This document shows positions 55,626 to 64,000 of a stretch of DNA of 64,000 nucleotides, in pieces; within the stretch, counting starts at the first letter, position 1; each line of letters opens with the position of its first letter. The translations under genes and the position numbers were made by a program. Origin of the DNA: Anastatus disparis (Eukaryota > Arthropoda > Insecta > Hymenoptera > Eupelmidae). The stretch is taken from NCBI GenBank assembly GCA_017163975.1, contig JAFFSR010000353.1:464001-528000 (forward strand), written 5' to 3'. A model generated the notes under the pieces. That model was not told the DNA's origin. It ran no database searches and saw only the letters and a program-made list of their open reading frames with translations.

Positions 55626-56757
55626 AAAGTATTTTTATAAAAATCAACTTTCAAATTTACATTGTTACCATCAATTTTATGCAATTCATTTTTTGTGAAC
55701 TGACAATGTTTTAATAGAATTGGATACAAGAAACTTATTTAATTCTACTTTTTTCGGTATTTAAACACAATATCATTATTTTAATTTTTGTGCAGTCTTC
55801 AAATACTCCTACAATTTTATAAAAGAAATTAATAAACTTAACTTAAACTTCTTAAATCATCTTCTAATATTGAATAATTTTTTTGCAAAAATTATATATT
55901 ACTAGGTCTGGTATTTACATTGACAAGTAATTCTCAAAAACTTTACTAAAAGATATATTAAAATTGTTAAATCTTTTATTTGTTTCCTAATTACAATAAT
56001 GATTTACAATTTTAAAATTATAAAATTAAATAAATAAATTTTAGAATGTATAAAATTTATATGTAATATAATTTAGGTAAAGTATGAAATTTGAGAAAGA
56101 TGGATGCTTACTGTTGTAATTAAACATAAAATTCAATACATGTCATCATTTATACGATTTACCCTAAAGAAAAGAAATATGTAAGGTGCAGTCAGATGAG
56201 TAGAAAAGAGACTGCCGAATAGAGGATGCGTAATAGAAACAACCAATCAGCGCTATTCGGCAAGTTTCATGCGAAGAATAGAATTCTATTCTCTATTCCA
56301 CTGTAGAATGGAAAAGCGAGTTGCGATACGAAGTAAATAAACAAAAATAATTAAATTATAAATACAAATCTACTTCATTTATTTAAAAAAAAAATTGTAG
56401 AAAATCGCTCTGTATGAGCTAAAATTTTAAAGAGGTTATGTTTATGTTTACGCGACCTAATACGCAAGCATCTTCTTTCCATTCCACGGATTTTTCCCCC
56501 TATGGTCACATGGAGAGAAAAAACAGTAGAATAAGCGGTAGAATAGAAAAATGAATATATAGCTAAATGTTTGTTTTAATCAATTCATTATGTTGTTTTT
56601 TTTCAAGTTTTTAAAAAGAATTGTAAAAAACATGTACTTTTTTCAAATATATAATTTCCTTAGATCTTAAGTCATTCTTTGATACAGTTGGTAAAAATAT
56701 TTACATTGAAATCACATTGTAAAAAAACATACATTTTTTTCAAATATATAATTTCCT
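55626..56757. other. Interior of the 8.4 kb unit: A+T-rich with weak minus-strand coding remnants
   Basis: On the minus strand, 55.97-55.75 kb shows short open stretches such as IIQYLEDDLRSLS and a VFEDCTKIKIM stretch, suggestive of a decayed gene. 56.2-56.3 and 56.47-56.55 kb have more mixed composition (CCAATCAGCGCTATTCGGCA). The phrase TTTTTTCAAATATATAATTTCC occurs twice, at 56.64 and 56.74 kb, the second directly at the LINE start. Confidence 0.3.
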
Positions 56758-57672
56758 TTTTGAATGTGACCTCATTAAGAGCTCACATTAGACAGGTGCG
56801 CGAGCTCTTATGCGATGGTCCCTCTTATGATCTGTTTGGAGTTGCTGAAACCTGGCTGGGACTGACTGTCTCGGATGACGTAATTCGGATTAAGGATTAT
56901 AAGTTGTTCAGGCAGGACAGAAACCTTCATGAAGGAGGGGTTGCCCTCTATGTTAAAAATAATTTAAAATGTGAAGTACTAGCTCTTTCTAGTACCACAA
57001 CCATCACTAGCAGCGGTAAATCTGAAGTGCCGGAATATATTTTTTGTTCGATCAAGGATGGCGACTCTGAACATGTGCTGGTTTCTGTCATTTATCGCCC
57101 TCCTGCTATTTCATTTACAAAAAATTCTGATTCGTTAAATTCTTTGAGAGATTTATTTCATGATTTGTCACATAAAATTAAAATGGGGGATCTAAATGCC
57201 GATCTCCTGTGAGAAAGAAGTGATGCGAGGTAAACTAACAGCGGAGCTTTCGCTTCAGTTGGTCCAGCATGGTGCCACGCATATAACTCCATCTGCTCAC
57301 ACCTGGATTGACCTGATTCTTGTGGATGACAATGACAATGTACTTGACGCACGTAACTTAACTGCGAATTTTCATAGTCAGCACAACTTAATTGATGTTT
57401 CTATTGCTTATAATACGTGCAGTATAGATCACAAGTCGATTAGATACAGAAACTATAAAGGCATTTGTCAAAATGAATTACTAGAGAAACTAGCCGGCTA
57501 TGATTGGCCACCATTAACAGCTGGTACTGTCGATCCAGAGTCTGCACTTGGCTGCATTTGTGACAATTTTACTTCTGTCATAGAGAGTTTAGCACCAGTG
57601 AAAATACTCAAGCATACGAAGAATAGCCCACCATGGTTAAATAAAGAATTGTCGCAGATGCGGCACAAGTGA
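56758..57672 (+). pseudogene. LINE endonuclease domain, truncated and frameshifted
   Basis: 56.76-57.21 kb: NVTSLRAHIRQVRELL, YDLFGVAETWLG (the E-T-W-L block with the catalytic Glu), GGVALYVKNNLKCEV and then GDLNADLL, matching the G-D-F-N Asp/Asn block of the AP-like endonuclease. A frameshift near 57.19 kb moves to the frame of 57.20-57.67 kb, where TWIDLILVDD and AHTWIDLI precede NFHSQHNLID (the S-D-H-x block reads S-Q-H-N). The protein nicks target DNA in active LINEs; this one is broken. Confidence 0.8.
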
Positions 57673-58860
57673 GATGCTACTTACAGAAGATATAAACGGA
57701 CGAACGAAACGCAATACCTGACTGAGTTTCTGCATTTACGTAAAACGGTTGACGAACAGACTGAACTTGCAAAGACCACATACTATCATAATAGACTGTT
57801 CGAAGCACTTGCAAATGATAATGTCTGGAAGGAGCTGAGAGACCTGGGACTCTTAACCGGACCTCAAGGGAACTTGAATGGATTCACTCCTGATGAGCTT
57901 AACGCGCACTTTGCTGGGGTGTCGGTCTCGCCACATGATGATGATGAGCTTCGCGAGAGGGTTCTTACTGAATGTAGTGAAGATGGTTTTGCTTTTAAAC
58001 CAATTAATATCAATGATGTTGTTCTTGCGATTTCCCATTTTTCATCGCAGGCTCGCGGCGAGGATGGCATTTCTCAAAGCGTGATACTTAAAGCCTTACC
58101 ATTTATTGGTGAACATCTTGTGACTCTGTTTAACTGTTCTTCTGCACGGAGGGTCTTCCCTGGCCTTCGGAAGCAGGCACGTATTGTGCCATTAAAAAAG
58201 TGTTCTGCACCTAAGTCGCCTAAAGATTTTAAGCCAGTTGCGATTTTGTGTTTTTTTCGAAGGTACTGGAGAAGATAGCTCACGACCAATTGCAGGAATA
58301 TATCACTACAAATAAGATACTTGATCCCATGCAGACTGGTTACAGAAAAAATCACTCTACGCAGACAGCTTTGCTTAAATAAACAGACGATATAAGGTCA
58401 GGTCTTGACAAAAAACTCATCACGTTACTTTTACTTTTTGACTTTAGTAAGGCATTCGACATGATCTCTCTCTCTAAATTACTTGCAAGGCTTAGATCGA
58501 TGGGGTTTTCCAGGGCCGCTTTCGTGTAGATTAACTCTTATATTTCAGGAAGGAAACAAATGATTTCAACACACTTACAAGAAGAATCATGTTGCCTAAC
58601 GACCAACCTAGGAGTTCCACAGGGATCGGTACTAAGGCCTTTGTTGTTTTGCCTTTACATTAATAACGTACGTAACGCTCTTGGCTCTGGTTATGTTGAG
58701 CACCTACTGTATGCAGATGACCCGCAGATTTATACGCAAGTTCCTCGTGAGAATGTAGATGCAGGTATTCTAATCTTGCAGAGGGCAGCCAATGCAGTGT
58801 CAGAGTTGGCAGTAATCGTTTTATCAATTCATTTTATGCTGGGGCGCCACGGACGATTGA
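57673..58860 (+). pseudogene. LINE reverse transcriptase domain
   Basis: In three successive frames: SPKDFKPVAIL (58.2 kb), then a shifted continuation with a TGYRKNHSTQTALL block (58.34 kb), LLFDFSKAFDMISL (first catalytic Asp, about 58.43-58.46 kb), LGVPQGSVLRPLLFCLYINN (58.6-58.67 kb) and LLYADDPQIY, with the YADD box at 58710-58721. All catalytic Asp residues survive, but stops (for example near 58.38 and 58.53 kb) and shifts do not allow a product. Confidence 0.85.
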
Positions 58861-58889
58861 CTTTGAGGGAGGCTTCAGCATTCTTTTCT

Positions 58890-59540
58890 CTGACATTGTA
58901 ACGAGCCTTGGTGTTGTGCTCGACTCTAAGCTTTCTTGGGAGCCTCATACTAATATGGTTACAAAAAAATTCAATAGAGTGTTGTACGCTTTGCGGTTTT
59001 TTCGTCGGTACACCACAGATGTTCTGCGTAAGCAACTTGCAACCACCCTGCTGTTTCCGCATCTTGATTACTGTTTGGTGGTTCTGCTCGATGCTTCTCA
59101 GGGCTTGAAGAGAAGAATACAAAGACTGCAGCTTTCGTGTGTGAGATGTATATTAGTTATAAGAATGGGAGCTCATATTTCTCCTTATAGAGCCACGTTG
59201 GGTTGGCTGCGTACTAATTCGAGGAGACAGTATTTTTTGGCTATACAAGATCGTGCGCATGAATACTCCAGAGCATCTAATGGGTCTCTTCACTAGATGT
59301 GTACCCAGGGTGGCTACTAGGGGAGAAATCAGGGATCTAGTGGTGCCCTTTATGCGTACTGAGGTTGGCAGGAATTCCTTCCAAGTTCAAGGTGCGCATT
59401 TTTGGAACTCCCTGCCTGCTGAGATTAAACATCTTCCATCTCTCAGCAGGTTTAAAGCAGCGATGAGAGGGTACTTGCTCGACCTAAATTTATATTTTTT
59501 ACTATTAATTTATGTTAATTTATTTAATTTATTTTTGTAA
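58890..59540 (+). pseudogene. LINE C-terminal domain
   Basis: 58.92-59.30 kb reads SWEPHTNMVTKKFNRVLYAL and LATTLLFPHLDYCLVVL, then a frame change to 59.25-59.54 kb with GRNSFQVQGAHFWNSLPAEI and SRFKAAMRGYLL. These are the conserved thumb and C-terminal blocks of CR1/Jockey-group LINEs. Termination at about 59.54 kb coincides with the start of the A+T-rich 3' UTR. Confidence 0.8.
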
Positions 59541-59998
59541 CGTCCGGTATATAGGCTTAAGGTGTGAGTGTATTTATTGTATGAGTGTTGGCTGAATAGT
59601 TGGTGAGTGAGAGTTTTTATTTGATTTTATTTTTGACCGCGTTTCATGCTATTGCGCACGCTTGTTATTTTATTTTATTATGTATTAAATTTAATTCTTT
59701 TAAATTTTAATATTGTTACTGATAGATATTGTACGACTGATTTTTATTTATATGATTATTTTTATTTATATTGCGTGTATTGTATGATTACTCGGTGATA
59801 TCACTTTTATTTATTTTTGTTTATGACTTACTTATTCAGTATCATTAGATTTAGTGACTGACTGTTATATTAATTGTGCAATATTTACATTTATATATAT
59901 ATTTATATTTTTTTATAACATTTTGTGCAATATTTATTGTTTTTATAATTACAAATTGTATTACACATTTTTTTACTCTTTTACAAAATAAAATAATA

Positions 59999-60023
59999 TC
60001 TATCTATCTATATCTATCTATTT
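59999..60023 (+). repeat. (ATCT)n tail of the LINE
   Basis: ATCTATCTATCTATATCTATCT-type run at the end of the 3' UTR. Short simple-repeat tails instead of poly(A) are common in CR1-like elements. Confidence 0.75.
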
Positions 60024-60150
60024 CAGAAAATGAAAAAAAATACCGTTTTTTTCAACGGAATTTTCAAAAACTAAAATCGTCATAGGAGATCAATCAACGT
60101 ATGTATTAAAAACTTTACTAAAAAAATCAAAAATATAATATATGTTATGA

Positions 60151-60837
60151 ATATTCTTGATTACATATAATAAATCTCTGGTTGCATATATTGAAGAAAT
60201 TTCCGAAGAACAAACTTTTGTTAACAAACAAAAACAAACTGATTTCATGATTTTGAAATTCATAATAAATAATTCTGAAGGATTCAGAATTCAATGCAAT
60301 ATTTATGATAAAAATATTGAAAAATTCAAGAAAAATCTAAAATTGAACGAAGTAAATTTTTACAATATAAAATATTAATAATTACAACATAATATTAAAC
60401 ATTTTTTAATATTTCAGAAAATATTATTAGAGAATGTTAATGTATCAAAAGCAAGAGGATACAATAAAGGAAATAATATATATGACTTAACATTAAAATA
60501 TTATTTGAATATTATTCATTTAGGCGAATACAATACATTGAAAAATAACAAACCAATTAAAATAAATTTCGAAGAAATAAAATTAAGACCAGGATTAATA
60601 AGTGATTAAATATTATTGAAAAAAAATATAATAATATAAATAATTTTTAATTTTTCAAAAATACAAGGGTATTTAAAAAATTCTATTGCACAAAAACATA
60701 AAAAAAATGAATCAGAATACATCGGAACAATAGCGGACGGACAATTTGAATTAGACATTTTATTAAATAAATTAGAAAATGAATATGTGAATTGGGTAAG
60801 AGGAACAAAACTAGAAATTATTGGAAAAATAAAATAA
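60151..60837 (+). pseudogene. RPA-like OB-fold (ssDNA-binding) gene remnant with two 66 bp introns
   Basis: Exon 1 up to 60351 (5' end unresolved; no in-frame ATG), intron 60352-60417 (GTAAAT...TTTCAG), exon 2 60418-60601, intron 60602-60667 (GTGATT...CAAG), exon 3 60668-60837 ending TAA. Joined in phase, exons 1-2 have the OB-fold rhythm of the large RPA subunit: GFRIQCNIYDKNIEKFKKNL (compare G-x-I-R-x-x-x-F-x-x-x-x-x-K-F) followed by KILLENVNVSKARGYNKG and YDLTLKY. Exon 3 has YIGTIADGQFELDILLNKLE. RPA-type proteins coat single-stranded DNA. Introns of equal length and in-frame stops inside both support splicing. Function and completeness are inferred. Confidence 0.45.
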
Positions 60838-60859
60838 AATAATAAAAACAATTATAATA

Positions 60860-60873
60860 ATATATTATAATTA
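60860..60873. repeat. Left target-site duplication of the SINE
   Basis: ATATATTATAATTA, matching 61314-61327 exactly. It marks insertion by LINE-type target-primed reverse transcription. Confidence 0.85.
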
Positions 60874-61279
60874 GAGAGCGTCAGTGGCGTAACCGGCTAA
60901 GGCGCACGCCTTATACGGTCTCTACACTTTCGCTCCAAGCGGTCGGAGGTTCGATTCCCGGTGAAAACACCTGAAATTTTTTTCAGGCTTTTTTCATCGG
61001 AAAAAGAATCTCTGAGTGCGATGGGTTAATGTTCCTGGCGTGGGTTTTCTCCTGGGGGAGTTTTCCCTACGTCACAGGCCTAAAAAGCCTGGGTAAATGC
61101 GGGAACCGACCGTAGAAATCTGCTTACCGACTGCTCTTGGAACGCGGCAGTCCATGATTTCTCGGGGATTGGGTAATTTAGCTTAGCTAAAAAATAGGTA
61201 GGAACATCCTCACACAGAGGTGGTGCGGGATGCCGGTATATAGCCGATAGGCTGGGAATACCAGGGGCCACTAGGGCAG

Positions 61280-61314
<35 letters not shown>
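60874..61314 (+). mobile_element. tRNA-derived SINE with poly(A) and target-site duplication
   Basis: The head carries RNA polymerase III boxes: A box TGGCGTAACCGG (60885-60896), B box GGTTCGATTCC (60948-60958). An unrelated body of about 320 bp follows, ending in 32 A (61283-61314). A duplicated target ATATATTATAATTA flanks it: 60860-60873 and 61314-61327. All three hallmarks are read directly. The head is about 85 bp, with no sign of being a functional tRNA. It inserted in the 8.4 kb unit, downstream of the OB-fold remnant. Confidence 0.9.
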
Positions 61315-61318
<4 letters not shown>

Positions 61319-61327
61319 TTATAATTA
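61314..61327. repeat. Right target-site duplication of the SINE
   Basis: ATATATTATAATTA following the poly(A), identical to 60860-60873. The first A may belong to the poly(A). Confidence 0.85.
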
Positions 61328-61346
61328 TACACTTATGAAAATATTC

Positions 61347-61388
<42 letters not shown>
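61347..61388. repeat. (TA)n microsatellite
   Basis: About 40 bp of TA downstream of the SINE, inside the 8.4 kb unit. Confidence 0.9.
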
Positions 61389-61391
<3 letters not shown>

Positions 61392-61430
61392 AGAATTTTA
61401 TAGATATTACATATATATTAAAAATAAAAA

Positions 61431-61623
61431 GATTGAAATTTACTAAATTATTAAATGATGAAAACATGGAGTTAGAAGAACTTATATTAGCAAATGAAAT
61501 AATTTTAAATAAGGTAAATTAAATAATTTAATATTTTTATTTCATTGCATTAATAAATACAATATTCTCAATATAAAATGATTATTTCTCAAGGTTACAG
61601 AAAAACAAATTGATGATAGTTGA
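61431..61623 (+). pseudogene. Two exon-like pieces near the right array
   Basis: Exon-like 61431-61513 reads ELEELILANEIILNK, then GT at 61514; an AG at 61593 rejoins VTEKQIDDS and a stop at 61621-61623. The 80 bp between is A+T-rich. It could be the 3' end of the gene seen at 60.15-60.84 kb, or of another. No domain is recognised. Confidence 0.25.
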
Positions 61624-61689
61624 AATACAAAATATAAAATAAGATTGATTTACTACAAAAAAAATTAATGTATAATTTTTTTTAACAAC

Positions 61690-62190
61690 AGTAAGAAATA
61701 AATATGTAAGCTTGTAATAAAACATAAATTTGTAAGCTTTATTTAGCGACAATGAAATTTAACGACATATTAAATAAATATTTAGAATTATTTAAACTTT
61801 TTCTTAGTAAAAATATCAAGCAACTGTACAAGCTTCTTTAGCGACAATGAAGAATAAATATGTAAGCTTTTCATAACTACAATGAAATTTAAATTTGTAA
61901 GCTTCTATTAGCTTATTTATATATTTATATTCTAAAAATAAGTCTATAAAATTATTTCAATAGTAATAACAAATTAATCTGCAAGCTCCTTTTAGGGATA
62001 ATAATTAATAAATTTGTATGCTTATATGAGATTTTTTTAGCGACAACAAACAATAAATTTGTATGCTTTAGCGACAATAATAAATAAATTTGTAAGCTCT
62101 TTTAGCGACAATGAAAAAAAGTGTACGCTTCTTTAGTGACAATAAAAAGTAAAAATATAAGCTTCTTTTAGCTACAATAAAAAAAAACAT
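61690..62190 (+). repeat. Right subterminal minisatellite, ten or more units
   Basis: Consensus TTTAGCGACAATGAA followed by AATAAATTTGTAAGCTT. Variants GTATGCTT, GTACGCTT and ACAATAAAAA. It is the inverse of the left array at 53.88-54.27 kb. A 60-70 bp foreign insertion interrupts it near 61.93-61.98 kb. Confidence 0.85.
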
Positions 62191-62233
62191 TCTTAATGCA
62201 GCCATATATTTATACATGTTGGTCTCAAGCCCA

Positions 62234-62654
62234 AAAATAAAAAATGCAGAGAGGGAGCGTTTTTTTTTGTATCTTTTCAATATGTATAAAATTTAGGACA
62301 TAAGAAGATAAAAGTATTTATTTATAATTCTAATTTTCTATTATTCTATTATTATATTTTTTATTATTCGCTCATAATTATTATTAAATATTATTATATA
62401 CAATCATAACTTGAAATTTTAATGTTATTTACTATTCTATTTTCAATTCATTTAAAAAATATATAAGTTTGATTCATTATGAACTTTTGAATGTCGCGTT
62501 AAGCCATCTTTTTTTTATTAATTCTAATTCTATAACTTCATATCTTATATTTTTATGTATCGATGTTTTCTATTTAACTTTTTTCACATTCGCAAATATA
62601 AAATCTAGCTTCATTATGTTCTACTCTTCTATTTACTTTGAAATGTGTGGATTC
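62234..62654. other. A+T-rich DNA, no recognised gene
   Basis: About 420 bp right of the 8.4 kb unit, very A+T-rich, with short ATTATT runs. There is nothing that I can call a gene or a repeat partner. Confidence 0.5.
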
Positions 62655-62684
62655 GGGGGGTTGGCGAGCGGAGCGAGCAGGGGG
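62655..62684. repeat. G+C-rich motif shared with 34.01 kb
   Basis: GGGGGGTTGGCGAGCGGAGC followed by GAGCAGGGGG; inverse of 34014-34044 with few changes. See that entry. Confidence 0.6.
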
Positions 62685-63099
62685 AACTAATTTTTTTTAA
62701 TTAATTAATCAGGCAGTAGGAAAGTGTGATTTTTTTTATAGCTAACATAAATATATTAACTTTATTTCTATTAAATTAATATTACACACAAGATTTACAA
62801 TTTATTTAATTTTACAAGGCACGGCACTACTGTAATTTTTTTTTCTAAGTTTACTTTCAGGCTCTCTCTCTCTTTCTTTCATACATATACACTCTTTCTT
62901 TTTCTTTTTTTATTTTATCGCACTATCGCAATGACGCAGGCTCGCAGGCTTCAACATAGACGGGCATGCTACAACTTGTTTACGGCAACGCAGGCTCTAC
63001 CCATTTTTGTTTTTACTCCCTCTCCCCTTTTTCTGCGAGTTTTGACCGACTTCCAAGAACTTAAATTCACACCAATAATTTTTTATTATATAATCGAAT

Positions 63100-63132
<33 letters not shown>

Positions 63133-64000
63133 CTCTTGTATGGGACCGGCGTGCCTTGGATCGCTCCGTGTTTGTGCTGAGTTTTCTTGTGTTGCGGTGC
63201 ATCAGTCGTTTTGAGTTTTTGCGTGCATCTTGGAAGGAAGCATCTGATCATTTTGTGCTATTTGGTGGTGCTTGTACGCCATCCGCTTTCTTGTTTTCCT
63301 TGTGGCTAAGGTGCAGGTTTTTTGCCAGTATAAGTGAGCAGGGTAGCCATTTTTGCTATCGAAGAAGTGGCGCGTGCGCAACTGCCTCTTTGCGCGCTTT
63401 CACTGCTATAAGGTTTTTCTACAATAGTGCAGCGCATCTTTATAGTATGCGCCCACTCATGTAAGTTGATATACTACGGTATTTTTCATTGGAATTTATT
63501 ATCAAACTGCTTATCTCATTCTCTCCATATACTCTTTCTGCCAATTGAGTTGGGTGGAGCGGCGTGGAGGTGTATGTGAATTGCTTGCATAGCTGAGATT
63601 GCAGATGGACCTTTACTAGTGCTGTCCTTTTCTGACATACGACCAACATCTACTGCTGCTTATTCTTTGCTGAATGCTTTGTCGTTCCCATGCAGTATGC
63701 ATTATATTTTGATGCGTGCTCGTGGCGGTACGTATTTTTCTTATATGTTGTAATTTTATATAATTATATATACAACGTAATTTTTTTCAATCCTACACAT
63801 AATTCACATCTCATAATTGCGCTTTGAGGTTAACTTTGCTGTTGGAACGGATCACGACTGTGTTGCCACTGTTCGTGTGCGTTAGTCATTGGTACTTGAG
63901 GGCCGTATCTTAGCTTTGCATATCCAAGCTACACTTGATACCAGCATATCGTTGGATGATGTTGTGTCTGTCAGACCTATGCGTCGCTCGTCTGTTGCTG
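62685..64000. other. Mixed-composition block with a (CT)n run; no recognised gene
   Basis: G+C is higher than in the rest of the window, particularly 62.93-63.65 kb. (CT)n microsatellite at 63.10-63.13 kb. The 177-codon plus-strand frame at 62931-63464 crosses it and has no motif. Words such as GCGCGTGCGC and CTCGTGGCG resemble insect 5' regions, and the block runs off the right edge. It could be a promoter/UTR of a host gene or an LTR. Undetermined. Confidence 0.4.

Larger units (their letters stand above)
56758..60023 (+). mobile_element. CR1-like non-LTR retrotransposon (LINE), 5'-truncated
   Basis: Plus strand. Endonuclease remains (56.76-57.4 kb), linker, reverse transcriptase (58.0-58.8 kb) and the long C-terminal domain (58.9-59.5 kb), then an A+T-rich 3' UTR and a (ATCT)n-type tail at 59.99-60.02 kb. 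There is no LTR. The 5' part of ORF2 and all of ORF1 are missing, the usual truncation. Frameshifts throughout. The CR1-superfamily assignment rests on the C-terminal motif SLPAEIKHLPSLSRFK and the overall order. Confidence 0.8.
53852..62233. mobile_element. 8.4 kb unit with inverted ends and mirrored minisatellite arrays
   Basis: The left end is TGGGCTTGAGACC, then ATATATGGCTGCATT. The right end is its inverse, AATGCAGCCATATAT then GGTCTCAAGCCCA. Just inside each end is a minisatellite, the same unit in opposite orientation (53.88-54.27 and about 61.7-62.2 kb). Inside are a MITE, a LINE, a SINE and exon-like coding pieces on both strands. Subterminal arrays of repeats inside TIRs typify some large DNA transposons (transposase binding sites), so an old autonomous element is plausible. 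No transposase or target duplication was recognised. Confidence 0.6.

Noticed and set aside
57853..58355. Several minus-strand ORFs over the LINE RT
   Set aside because: Shadows of the plus-strand RT, whose motifs (FDFSKAFD, YADD) are clear.
60874..60965. Functional tRNA gene
   Set aside because: A and B boxes are present, but the cloverleaf arms do not pair convincingly, and poly(A) plus target duplications show a SINE.
53852..62233. Helitron, because of RPA-like cargo
   Set aside because: Helitrons lack TIRs and end in CTRR with a hairpin; this unit has inverted ends with arrays, and no Rep/helicase was seen.
62931..63464. 177-codon ORF as a host gene
   Set aside because: No domain or repeat structure, crosses a (CT)n run, and no splice or promoter evidence supports it. 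Listed only as unassigned sequence.
1..64000. Polydnavirus-type or other viral segment
   Set aside because: No viral structural, polymerase or virulence-type genes apart from retroelement remnants were found; the content is ordinary transposable elements.

Overview
The window looks like accessory, repeat-dense DNA from a metazoan nuclear genome, most probably an arthropod and plausibly an insect. This rests on very high A+T, long (TA)n and other simple repeats, intron-like splice signals, and a mixture of Ty3/gypsy LTR elements, a CR1-like LINE, a tRNA-derived SINE, Tc1/pogo-type TA-flanked MITEs, TTAA-flanked foldback elements and two kinds of DDE transposase. No operon, Shine-Dalgarno organisation or confident host housekeeping gene was seen. 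The species cannot be fixed from the sequence.

Layout. (1) 1 to about 7.4 kb: a minus-strand Ty3/gypsy element (A) cut by the left edge, with RT fingers, a retropepsin missing its catalytic Asp, a gag with one stop, a primer-binding site and an LTR carrying a TATA box. A satellite block (period about 160-170 bp) and a TA-flanked Tc1-like foldback element lie inside it. (2) 9.5-10.4 kb: a TTAA-flanked foldback MITE and a compact palindrome packed with CACGTG. (3) 10.9-13.3 kb: a degenerate animal Mutator-like transposase split by a 1.28 kb element that contains a long, almost perfect hairpin. (4) 15-18.9 kb: non-coding duplications and a foldback minisatellite. (5) 18.9-22.5 kb: minus-strand gypsy element B (gag and RT). 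(6) 22.7-30.1 kb: two further TTAA foldback elements, a 3.36 kb element with terminal inverted repeats (TIRs) of about 625 bp that contains a pogo-like MITE, and an LTR-like block. (7) 30.2-34.7 kb: mostly unannotated A+T-rich DNA, a second satellite block and a G-rich, quadruplex-prone tract.

(8) 34.77-39.74 kb: a DDE transposon with TIRs of about 560 bp whose transposase is interrupted by a second copy of the same 1.28 kb hairpin element. (9) 39.88 to about 51.9 kb: minus-strand gypsy element C with gag, protease, integrase, a deleted RT/RNase H core and a well-preserved antisense 288-codon ORF that has Cys/His zinc-finger spacing. Its right LTR is split by a 2.34 kb relative of the first DDE transposon. 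(10) 53.85-62.23 kb: an 8.4 kb inverted-repeat-bounded unit with mirror-image minisatellite arrays at its ends. Nested inside are a MITE of about 715 bp, a decayed LINE and a SINE with clean target-site duplications, plus exon-like pieces of an RPA-like OB-fold protein with two 66 bp introns. (11) 62.7-64 kb: a block of higher G+C with no recognised gene.

The parts are successive layers of mobile elements rather than a pathway. The nesting gives relative ages: hosts (Mutator-like gene, DDE transposon, gypsy C LTR, 8.4 kb unit) are older than their inserts. The most unusual candidates are the 8.4 kb unit with its spliced OB-fold remnant, the antisense zinc-finger ORF of gypsy C, and the hairpin element found in two unrelated transposase genes. 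No genuinely new system is proven.
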